In this document: in pieces, positions 43,001 through 55,000 of the stretch
How the letters are laid out: every line of letters begins with the position of its first letter
Numbering within the stretch: the stretch's first letter is position 1
Assembly: GCA_013398275.1 (NCBI GenBank)
Contig: VZSE01008498.1
Coordinates: 639,873 to 703,872, forward strand
DNA: 64,000 nucleotides
Origin: Promerops cafer
Taxonomy: Eukaryota > Chordata > Aves > Passeriformes > Nectariniidae
Direction of reading: 5' to 3'
The notes under the pieces: generated by a model
The model's database searches: none
Told to the model about the DNA's origin: nothing
The model's input: only the letters and a program-made list of their open reading frames with translations
Translations under genes and position numbers: made by a program

Positions 43001-46000
43001 ACTCTGTTACATATGCTGCAAAACAGCAAATAACTTGGTTCTGACAAGCAGCCAAAGCCATTTTGTTATTGTCAGGTTATATTTCAAAATTATTTTATAA
43101 TCAATTTCTTCTTCTTGCTACCTCCTAAAAATGCTTCAAGAGTGATTATATACAAACATGGGTTTTGATTCTCCCCACCTTCTGTTGGGGAATAGACACA
43201 TTAGAATTGTGATGTGAGGTTCATACAGGTTAAAATAAAGGTATGTTTCTGGCTCAACCAGTCATAAATTATTCTGTTTCATATTTACAGATCTGAATTT
43301 CCTGTATATGTCCTTACATTTTCCTAAACTGTTCAGAATGTTTTTTAAAAAAATTCTTTGTAATTTTATAATTGGATATTAAAATTCATTTATTAATCTT
43401 TTTTGAGTAATCACTGTGCCTTTTGATGACTTGAAAGAATTAGCTGTAAATGTATTTTTCTAAAGATAGGCCACTTCATATTTTCTAAAATTGCATTCTC
43501 TTTATAATTGCAATGGCACAAAAACAGAATAGCTAGATTAAAAATCATGGAGCAATAAGAGAATCTGGAGCAATATCTGTGGAGATTTCCAGACCTGCTC
43601 TAAATTTCTGAAAATTTTGTATAATGTTGAGTATCTAAAGAAAGATCACATAGGTAGTGATGCATGTTTCAAATAAATGTCTCACAGACATTAATAAATA
43701 AAGTCACTGTACCTGTGAGTCAAAAGAGTTTCCTTATATTCTTGCAGAATGCAAGAATACAATTCTACAAAATGCAGAATTTAGGCCTAATATTTAAAAT
43801 GTCTGCCAAGCCTCCTCACAGCTGTGTGCTCCTGAGAGGAACCCATCAGATTTTCAGCAGAAGTGCAACACTCCTGTTACACAACTCTCTTGTGTGTCTG
43901 TGTACAGCTGGTGGAGAGAGGGATGTAGTTGGAATCTGTGTTGGACCTTAGGTGAGACAAACAGATGTGGCTGGAGCCATTTCCAGTGGCTGTAGGAGAA
44001 CAGTGAGTACTCTCCCTGTAGCTGAACTAAAATTTAAGCCTGGGTCCTGTTCTGAACCTTAGTGAGTTGTTAGTGTTTTGAAAAGAACTAACTTTATTCT
44101 TCCAATCTTGCCTCATGTTAAACAAAGGTAAAAATATCCAGGAATATCTTTAGGTTATTTTCTGTTTTGAAATTACTGTAGTTGTCAGATGTTAATTGTT
44201 TCCCAGTAGAAGGACAAATGTCCAGTAATTAATTGGGTTTACAGTCCAGAAGATCAATTTTTCTCTTAAGATGTGATTCAAGTTATGAGCCTCTCAGTGG
44301 TTCTTAGAAGTTCTATCAGTATTTTCTCTATCTTTCACACTGTATGAAGGATTGGGTGGATGGCTGTTTCTCTATCTTTTTGTTAAAATTTTCCAGCTGT
44401 ATTTATAAGAGAACAGGATATGGGGAAAACTTTCCATGGAAGTGACATCAGGCACATATGTATATACAAGTGTGCTATGGTAAAATGAGCAGACTGTGAT
44501 CTTTAGTGTAACATTTTTTCCCTCACAGCACCACAAGAAATAGATTTACTGAAATTGTATGTGAGCAGGTACACTGAGACTGAGTCTCTGCATTCAGAAA
44601 GACTATAAGAAACAGAGAAGAGTTGGATTCTTCCTCTTCCTCTTCCTCTTCCTCTTCCTCTTCCTCTTCCTCTTCCTCTTTCTTTCTTGCATACTTTCTA
44701 TCACGATAGGATAGAATGCAATATTTTTGAAATCTTTGAGGATCTACAGTCTGCTGAAAGGCCTGGCTTCTTGTTGAATGATTTACACATTATGCAGTCT
44801 AACAAGTGTGTACTGCTGTTTAGGCCTGCTGTAACTTTGAAGGAAAAAAGTACAGTACAATTAAAACAAAGAGTAAAACCCAGGTAAAGTTCTGTCTAAT
44901 TTAGGACTTTTCATGTATCATTAATGGGCATCAGGATTATCTACTGTAAGTGCTCTCACAAGCTGTTACTAAGAATACCTTATATGAATGTCAGTGGTGT
45001 TGTATCCAGATTTACACTGATTTATCGCATTTCAGAATAATTTCTGATCCCAAAAATGGATGTGTTTGCCTTAGGGAGACTCTTTTCATTAAATATGAAA
45101 TGATAAAGCTTATGATTCTTAGGGCAAAAGGGAGAATGTCAACAGAAATTCAGCAAGCTTCAGGAAGATAAATTTCAATAAAGTCAGAAATAGTAGATAA
45201 GCTCTGACATGAAGACAAACCAGAGAGGAAAAGCAAGTTAAGGAAAATGTTTTAAGATAATACCAGTAGGTCCAAACTGCCCTAGCAGTCAATCTGTTCA
45301 ATCAAGCCTAAGAGCAGAGGCCATATCAAGCTTATTTTGTTCACATTAAAGCATTCCAGCTGCATATTGTATTTTAACCTCCACCTCTGATGCCTTTCTT
45401 AATAACTTGTTTTGTATCATCAATATGCCCTCCAGCATTTGTGTATGTCATGTATTGTCTTCACATAGCTTTAAATGCTATGTATGAGTATTTCTTCCCT
45501 GATGGTTCTGACTTTGACTGTTTTTTTTCCCCTCTTATTATTAGGCGAGTAGAGAAAATCAGGCTTGACCTGTTAGCCCATGCCTAGGTAATTAGCTTAA
45601 TCAGGCAGTGCACACTGTGATTCCCAACATTCAGCTGTAAGTGATTTGTTGCATATGAAACAGAAATTTTCTCATACCTTGTTACCAATTACATTGTGTG
45701 GGACACAGGTCCATAATAGTCATGTTTTGACCTACCCTGCATTGCTCTCAGCTGGATTTGTCTTCAACAAAACGTGTCATTCTAGTTTGATCAATCTGCT
45801 CCCTTCTGTAGTCTCATGGATGGAGGAGAAGCAGTCAACTTCACTGTGTCTTTGCAATATCTCATCAAAAAGCCAGAGAAACGTGCCAAGCTGCATCTCT
45901 GGTAGTGTGTGAAAACCTGGCTGGAAAACCATTCCCACAGAGCAGCTACCAGTGGTTCGCTGAATGGGGAAAAAAATTTGAGCAGGATTCTTTAAAAGTC

Positions 46001-49000
46001 TGTCTTAGGGTAGAATTTATCTGGTATTTTCACTAAATAACTTGGATGAAAAAGAATATGCTGACAAATTTTAAAATGGCATAAGACTTCTGAAAAAGGC
46101 AGTGGGAGGACAGGATTAGAAATCAAAGGGATTTTGACAATTTGGAGAAAAAACGTGGAAAAACTAGGCTACAGTTCAATAAAGATAGAATTCTAAGCTG
46201 CAGTAATCAAGTACACAAACACAGGCTGGGGATTGTTGGCTAGATAGCAGATCTTTACTCTAAAACTCAGGTCTTTTCCTAGTTCACAAATCAGTGATAT
46301 TTTCAAATAGAGTTAAATACCTTTCAGAATTGAATAAAGGAGGTACACAAAATGATTATTTATTTCTGCTTCACATGTCATCTGCTTTATCTAAATTTTC
46401 TCCAAATGAAAAGATGCAGTTCAAGAAGGCCCTACGGGAGAGAGATTAGAAAATGGGAAAGCAATGTAGATAAACAGAATCATATCTAGAAATTATGACC
46501 AATGAGGAAAGATGTAAAGCACTGATATTATTTAAACTAGAAAAGACAAATAAACAGAACATAATAGTCTACAGAAGCTTTGAAAGGTGCTGCCAAAATG
46601 GAAGGACTAATCTGTTCCCCTGACCACTGGAGGTGTGACAAATGGTAACATTGTTTAGGACTGACACTTTAAATTAAAAAGGTGTGATTCCAGTTACACA
46701 CAAATTAAGTGGTTAAGTTGTGCAGCCTCCATCATTAGAGAGGCCTTTAAAACCAGAAAAAGCCAGTGATTCTCAGTCTTCTAAAATGCCTTCTCATTCA
46801 TGGTGTTTTGTTTTTTGTTTTGGTTGTTGTTGTGGGTTTTTTTTGGTATTTTTGTTGGTTTTTGTTGTTTTGTTGTTTCCCTCCCCCCCCCACCAGCCCT
46901 GGATCCTTAAACACTTGCTCTTTGAATTGGTTAAAGAAACATGGATCACAAATTCATCTTGTATTACTGTGGCTCAAGGAGAGTAATATTTCTCTCATCT
47001 AGGTCTCCAGTAGTAGTTTTTTATAAAAAGGCAGAAACTAGGGCCAATAATGCTGTGGAGACAGCAATTGCTGGTCTCTCTCTGCATTTTATTTTTCACT
47101 TCAATGATAATTACAGGTGTAATTGATTTGTTGATTAATAACCTCTAGAAAAGGTGTGGTTGAGAGAAATGAGAGGAGTATGGTTAATCTTGCCTTTGGG
47201 GATGACACACTCTTGAGATGACCTCTCAAATTCCTTTCTAGTCCTATTTTTCAAAAACAGTGTGAAAATGTTGACTTTTTCAAAGAAGAAAATTTTGGAT
47301 GCAAATTTTTCAAAAGTTTATTATATTTTAATAGGTTGTTTATAAATTCTGAAAATCAAGGAATAACTCAGTGGCTGTTTTGACTTTATAGAATCATGAA
47401 TGAGAGGAGTAAAATTTGTCTCTGAATAGGAAGTTCAGTTTGATTGTAATCGCATAGCATGGCAAATTTGGACTAGCTGGAGAAAAATAGTTGCAAGTCA
47501 TGGATCTGCAGGATTACCATGAAGTTTGGGGCAAAAAAAATTCCTGCCTTAGGTCCCACCTGTAGTTTGTGCAGCAGCCCTTGTCTCAGCAAGGATGTTG
47601 TGAGCATGACAATGTAAAATATGATGTGATCTATTAATGTGTGACATTAATGAGAATGACTTTTTAAGACACGTTAATAACTTTCATCTCCCTTGTGAGC
47701 CTTAGCCATCCTGTCTCCCAGAGATAGCTGATCTCGTTCCTAATGTATGGCCTGTGAAGCAAATACTGGTGATAAATTCATGTATCAGCTATCACATATT
47801 TTTATTTCAAGGCAAGAAAAAAAAAAGAACAAAACCCAAACAAGTATATATTATCTATGCTTAGGTCAGGAATCTTTACATCAGCGATTTTCTTTTTCTT
47901 TACATTTTTTTTTTAAAATAAACTGAGTCCAAATATTTTGGGGACTGATGTCTTTTGTGTGTCTCTGAAGAGCTTTGCTTGCTTCACAGGTAGTTTGCTT
48001 AAGTGCATTCTGCCTGCATGAATATTTAAAATCATTTTATATATTTATTTATCTAGCAGTAACTTCTCAAATGCACTTTGTGGCATGTCTAGTGCTTGCA
48101 TGATCTACTCGCCTTTCCACTGTGGATAAATGATGTTGTTTGGGAGCTGAAGGTTCACAGCACCTGATGACCTTGCAGCATTCATGAAAAAGAATCACAT
48201 TCCCTGATTCAGGTTGTCCAGAAATTAAACTTACGTAATAAAAACTTGTTTTCTGGGTTCCTTCTGTAGTCCATGGAGAGACACATCTGCCAAAGGTATC
48301 ACCCAAAGATGGGTGTCTAGAGCAGGTGGAACTAAATAAGGTGTTTCACTGGAGAGCTCCTCACTACAACGAAGGTCTAAGTGACTCTTAGAACACACAT
48401 TTCTTAGATGAGCTGAGGGAGTCTTCAGTAATTTTAAGCTCATTTGGGTTGCTGGTGACAGAAATGCTGCTATTGCCCACTGACAGACTTTGCTTTTCAT
48501 ATCTCTGCCAAATCTGGGCCTGGCCTTTGCAATTGCCAGAGACTATCACTGTCCACTGCTTCCCCTGTGAAATTCTCAGAAAGGAATTGGCTAGCAGGAA
48601 GAAGATGTGCAGAGTGGGGCGTGCTGCTGTCAGTGATAGTTTAAGGCTGGGGGAAAGGAAGCAACTCTGTTTGGTATCAGGAATGAGTCTGGTTATGCAA
48701 GGACATTTCAGTTCATTGCCTTTGCTTACACAGAAGGGCCACTCTGGTTTGTGGCTCATGTAGTGGCACACACCAGAACCTCTCTATTTCAGGCATAGCA
48801 CCAGGCTGGCATCTTTATTTCAGGAGATGTAACTAAAGGCAAAATTTAGCCCACTGACCATGTAGTAAATTAAATTTTAAATGAGATAAGACACCTTTAG
48901 AAATTAATAGTTGAAGTATTATGAAAATAACTTTATACAAATAATATTTTCTTGGCTCTATAAATGTTCCAACAGGCTTCTTGGGGTGGCTCAGCTTTGA

Positions 49001-52000
49001 TATCAAGGAAGCATCGCAGGCTTCTTCATGGTATCCACAGGTAAGTCAATTTAGCCCATGGGCTCACTTACTAGGGATTGAGGTGGAAGTTATGTGGCCT
49101 GTTGGCTCCCATAAGTGCTGCATTTTTAAAAATTGTTGGAGAGATTTCTGAACCTGTGGTGGGGGTGGGTGAATGGGAAATCTGGTTTGTCTGCTTGGAT
49201 TGTGTTTGGTCTTTTTTGATTCTTAAGTACCCATCATTATAGACACAATTTTCACCGCCCCTTCTCCATTTATGATTTTTGCAGGGCTGATTCTGTTGCC
49301 TGGAATCCCCATAAAATGCTTTTGGCAGGAATCCAATGCTGTGCTCTTCTGGTGAAAGACAACTCTGTAAGCCCTCCTGACCTTTTGTTTTCTTTTTTTC
49401 TTTTTTTCCTTTTGTTTTGTATTCTAATAAGCTGTTCTTGCTGTAATATGAAAGTGGAAATAATTAGGAAACAGCTGAAAGTCAGTTTTACTATACTGCA
49501 GTACAAAGGCTAATTTATATTATTTTGAATTCCACCACTTAATTAATAAAGGGTGAATAAAAGAGAAGGGTAAAAATGATCCAAGTCACTGTACTCACAA
49601 GTGGTCAAATTTTGCTGCTGGTGCCCTTGCTAGTTAACTTCTGCACATGATTTGCATTCAGAATGGAGTATTTTGTCACCTGGCCCTGGCACATTTAAAC
49701 ACTGAGCTCATCAAAGCCCCCAGAATAGCTGTCACCCATCGGGACTGCAGCAGTGCTGCGTCTGTTTGAAGCAGGCAGAGCTCATCTCCACGTCCCCTTG
49801 TACGGGAGGGAGCAGCAGGGTGGGAGAGGGATGGGAGTTAGAGCACATGCAGGTAAAGGTACTGAGCCTTCTCTCCACACTCTACCAGTTCTTCCTCATC
49901 AGCAGGGTGATTTAGACTTCCCATGATGCCTCAGGTTTTAGCTTTTCTATTTTTCAGATTCTGTGCTGCTTTAGTCTCTAGTTCTGAGCTTCATATTAAG
50001 GGGATAGTAAGCTTTCTTCACAGAGTAGGTAGACAAAACAGTTCCTTCTCTAGGGACCAAGGACAAGTGATCCAAATTTCAGGCACAAGAGCATAAACAA
50101 CGGTGGACTGAAGAGAGAAAAACAAGAAGGATGGGACTTCATAACCTAATGCTGTAATTAGACAATTAATTGCAATATGCTAATGGACCAGAACTTATAA
50201 AAATGTGAGACCCCATGACCTGTCGTCTATTTTTGTGACCATTTTGGGTTCATCTTGGATGTAGTCCTGGCTGGGCTCTTGTACTGCCGAGGCGGATCCA
50301 TTGAGGCCTTTTAATAAATACCTGCTTTATTCTCTAACTCTGTCTAGTCTCTGTTCTAGGTCAGCCTTCACAAGGCATCACCCAAAAGCCATGACTAATT
50401 TAAAGGTCTAGCAAGAAAACAACAGAGCTCTGATCTCAAGATGACTCTGCAATGTAGCAAAAATCCCTTCTTGTGTCTTTGTGGCATCTTTTATCTTTAA
50501 AAAAACCCCAAAAACCAGTAAGAGGTTCATTATTTCAAGCTTCATTTAAAAATCAGACCTGCTAAAACTTATGCCAACTGCCTGCCGTTATGGGTGAGTT
50601 TTACCTTAGGTTATTAAAGACTGAACGTCACAAAGATATTGAGCCCCTAAGGTTTGTGTCACTATTTTGTGGCCGTGGTTTGTAAATAGCTTTTATAGAT
50701 CTCTGTCAAAACAACTGATATCTTCTATTCAGCTGCTGGGGTTACCTATCCATATAATTTGTTACAAACTTCTGTTAGTAAGAACTGATGAGGACTAAAG
50801 AGCACAGTTGCTAATCAGCACTCTCTAGGAGCTGATTGCTCTAGGTCAGGGGTGAGACATGGCAGGAGAGCGAGGAGAAGTGTGCCACCTCATTTCCTTA
50901 GATTAGAGCCTGTGGGATTGAAGAGGATTAGATTTCAGGGTTACCATCCATCACTTTATTCCGAGCTGAAAACCAAACAGAATAAAGCTATTGACTAAGA
51001 TTAATGCAATGTCTTAATTGCAGGCTTGGGAAGATTTCAGTGCTGTATTTTTAACTAATTAGGCCCAGTACGTAGATATCGCCCTAGGTAATGATTAAGC
51101 TACTTGGACTGAATAGTGGAAATTTGTCAGGAAGAAAAGGGAAAGAAGTGTAGAGGATTGAGATGTTCTAGCTGCTCTAGCCTTTCAAGTCACTTTATGA
51201 ACTCTGTTCCAACTTCAGGGCTCTGGCAGCCTTTTTGTGGTTCCCTTCTGTGCTGTGTAAGGTCTGGTATCTATTCCACTTTTAAACCACAGTTAGGCAA
51301 TATTGTGTTAGAAATGCTTGTAAAGCTGAGTCTTAGGTCTTTGAGGAGTGAAAACAGAAGTATTATGGATCACAGCATCAGATCCTGTTGTACAGTGAGA
51401 CATGTTCTGGAACACAGAAGATTTGTCTGCATTGGGAAGAAAGGTTGTTTTACTCTGTGTCTAATTCCTGGAAAATTGGCTCTTACTCATTCTGTGTATG
51501 TGCCAGTGAAGTCTTTATATGCAAACAGACACACATACAGATTTGAGTACTTATTAACTAGCTGGAATATAAATCCTTAAGAAAAAAAGATCAAATGCAT
51601 ATTTAAGACACTTTGACAGAAAAGTGTTGCTTCACTTTGATCCTCTCCATACCAGAACAGGCAGCTGAATCCAGTTTACCATTAAAAATGCTATTTTTGC
51701 ACCAGTAAGAGAAGGGAAAAGTACATATATCAGTTTCTCACTTGGGAGCTTGTTCCACTTCTCCTAAAGCACATAAATACCTATGGCTAAGATGAAGCAC
51801 ACGTTTATATGTGAGCATAATTCCTTCACACTGTGGTTAGAATGCATCAGTGGGAACTGGATGCTGAGATGTCAGCTGGAAGAGTCTGTCACACATTGCT
51901 GTGCTAGTGAATGTGCAAGGAATCTCAGGTAGATTCTGAAGTTCTAGAATTCTGCAAGAAATCAAAGTAGCAAAATGTTAATCATGAATGTAAAGTCCCA

Positions 52001-55000
52001 TTTATGAATTACCCTATGTTCCTTTGAAAAACTGCTTAAGGAAGTTTTGTTAGCCAGTCTTCCCATTTGCTTTGAGGTCCATTTAGAAATTGTGGAACAC
52101 TTCAGAATTAAGCTTAGTTGATTATAAGTGAGCAAATTAATCGCCTTCAGTTTTTCTTTTTCTCTTTCATACTTTCTATATGAAAGATAATCTTTAGAAG
52201 GTGTCATCACATTTCAGTTGTACTGGTAACACTGTAATTTCCCATTAACAAAAGTAATAATGGCTTTTTTTTTTGGTTTGGGTTTTTCTTTAGCCATATT
52301 GCTTCAATGGGGTTTTGCAGTGTTAATATGTTTAAGACACTGCAACTGGCTTGTTAGAATGAAACATCGTAATTAAATATTTTCCTGTACAGATTAAAAA
52401 AAAAAAACTAAAAAAAAAAAAAAAAAAAAAAAAAGATTAACTGCAGTGAAATGCTGATAAAAGAGTATCTTCCAGCCTTAGTGAAACAAAATTGGAATAT
52501 TTCCAAGGAAGGTAGATAGAAAAGAGACATAAGTGTTTGACTTGATCAGAAGAGAGAAGCAATTTCACCAAAGGGAAAGAAAGATTAGTTAATCCTTTGT
52601 AAAAGCTCAGATCAATGACTGTAGTTCTTCGGTGCTAAAAGCACTCAGGAAGTGCTCAGCTATTCCTTTTTCACTGCCATTCCCTGAGTAACTTTCATCA
52701 CTTCTCCAACAAGATAGTCAGAAAACACTGGTATTGCTGAGTCATGAATTTCAGTGACCATTTAAACACAAAGCTAGATGGACCAATAATCTGAAAACAT
52801 GGTGAAGTCAGTTTTGGTCTTATATGTTCTTAAAATGCTAGGAATCAGTGTTGGGTTGTGCATACTCCCTTAAAACCACAGAGCTACTCCAGTTTCTCCT
52901 TGCTGTCATCCATATCTGTGTGAATATTATCTACATATAAACACAGAACTACTGTTTATCACCAGTGCCAAAGTTCTGTGACTCGTGACAGTGAAGCACT
53001 AGTTTAGGTAATTCAGAATCAGTTCTAGGTAATAAACAGAATTTTTACATATTAGTTAAGAATGAAGTCTCAATGTAGCTAATGAAATCTCATTTTAGTA
53101 GAGAATATAATTGATTAAGATGATGATGGTAGCCATCCACATGTAATTTCTTCCTCATCATTAGCAATATCATAGAGATATCTACCTCCCTGATTCCCCT
53201 CCAGGACAGCTGCAGGACATGCTCTGTTCTCACTGCTTTTGCTTGGGTTTAATACAACTGAGAGCTCCTTCTCATCTCCTGAAATGAATTTCTAGTGTCC
53301 TTTCACACTGCACTGCTTTTGACAATTTTCAAGTATGCTATTCAAAAGATTGTCCTCATTGCCTCAGAAAAGGCAAATCAGGGAGAGGCTTGTCTTGGGG
53401 AAAAAGATATTTTATTAATGAAATTGAAATTCACTTTTAACTAGCAATGGAAACAGAAAGAGTTCAGAAGACTTGCTGTAGGTAAGTCTGTTCAATGAGA
53501 AAAGTATGTTGAATTATGAAACTGGAGCTCTTGCTTTCAGTATCAATATTTTTTCATCAATTTGTCATTAATTAGAACACACAAAAACTATACATAGACT
53601 TTATCAAAATCAAAAGCTCTTTGAAACTTCATAGTGGACTGGAGCTTCTATGAAAATAGTATTTCCATTTTCTAAACTTTAACAGACTGACAATAAGGCT
53701 GAAAAATTTCATTAAAAAGGGTAGAAAGATAAAAGATGATGAAGAAAGAAACTCGAACTTGTCCAACGGGGCAGTTCTAATGAAACTTTTGCAATTCTTC
53801 TGAGCAGATGTAGCAGCTCAGTTACTCTGTGGAAAACTGTTTGGGTCTTCTTGGGACTGAGAACACTGAGTTAGAAAGTGTATTTAAAGCATATTTTTTC
53901 CTTTTTTTTTTCTTCTACTTTTTCATTGTTTGACTAGAAAAATTGAGATTACTTTCTTTGTCTTCCATTCACTTTCTTTTCCCTTTTCTTTCTCCTCCAC
54001 CTTTCCTCTGGAATATTTCTCTCTTTCTCACAAAGGATGATTTTTGTTTCTTTTCCTCTCTGCTCTAGTGACATGCAGGAGGATGTCGCTGTACTTGCCT
54101 CTGGAGATTGATAGCATCAGTATCTTCAGCGGGATTTCTTGAACATATTGCATTTTTAGTAAGATAAGCAGGTGGAAAAGGATCATCAAGCCAACATGTA
54201 TTGTTGGCTTCAGATGCACCAGGAGATGAGGACAGTACCTGCCTTTTCTTTTTTTTAATGAACTACATTACCAACAATACAAGCTGACTCAGGGCCATCG
54301 AAATATTTGTTGCATTTTCACTCTAGAGCATTTTTTTAAAACTGTGGAACTCTGCAACTGTCCTGTGATCTTAAGTGTACTTCTCAGACTTTTGTAATAT
54401 TGCCAAGAGCATTTAGGTTTCTTGTGAGATACACTGGTTACTATTTATCGGATGACAGGCATGAGGGGAGCTGCTATTCTGTGACATCCTCTGTTGTGCA
54501 GCTGCATTGTGTTCTGATAAGGCAGAAGATAGTGCCACATTGATCAATCTTGCTGTACACTCACTGCAGATACATCATTCAACATTTTAAGTCAGTAAGA
54601 GACAAAGAAATTACCTTAAATTTGTGGATGTTGCTGCCTTTTTGCTTGTTTTTTTCTTTTTTTTAAACACCGTGTCTAGTAAACTTGTTATTTTCCTAAG
54701 AGTAAAGGTATGAAGGTCTGAATGAAGAGTGCAATGCAGAAACAGAATGACTCCTGTTTCTTACTGTGCAGCTGCTAGCCAGAGGGAAAAATAGCTGTAA
54801 AAAACCTCAAAGGTATGGATGCCTCAGTGCTTGACTATTTCATAGTTTGTAATTTCTTCTTCTTGCCTTTCTTTATTTGAGAAAATTGGAAAGTAGGTGT
54901 TAGAATCTTATATGCTGCAAAACACTGCATCCATCATTGGCTTTACAGCTGTGGCTACCCTGTGCTGCAGCCGCACGTTATCACTCTGCAAAGGGAGAGC

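Larger units (their letters stand above)
42853..48975 (+). other. GADL1: GADL1 intron 9
   Basis: 6.1 kb. It contains the TTCCTC array (44631-44680), an ancient CR1 in sense orientation (45935-46765) and a T/G-rich to C-rich low-complexity stretch (46803-46894). A 127-codon antisense frame near 48388-48771 has no recognisable content. Confidence 0.75.

Noticed and set aside
18520..50380. The two LTR copies as the two ends of one provirus
   Set aside because: They are 31 kb apart with seven or more GADL1 exons between them, no retroviral genes, and different 4-bp flanking duplications, so they are separate solo LTRs.
51116..51580. 154-codon open frame in intron 11
   Set aside because: It has no domain or coding-like pattern, and the low-complexity Cys/Ser-rich start looks random.
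52396..52434. Poly(A) tail of a processed pseudogene
   Set aside because: No gene-like sequence precedes the tract on the + strand and no target duplication was seen.
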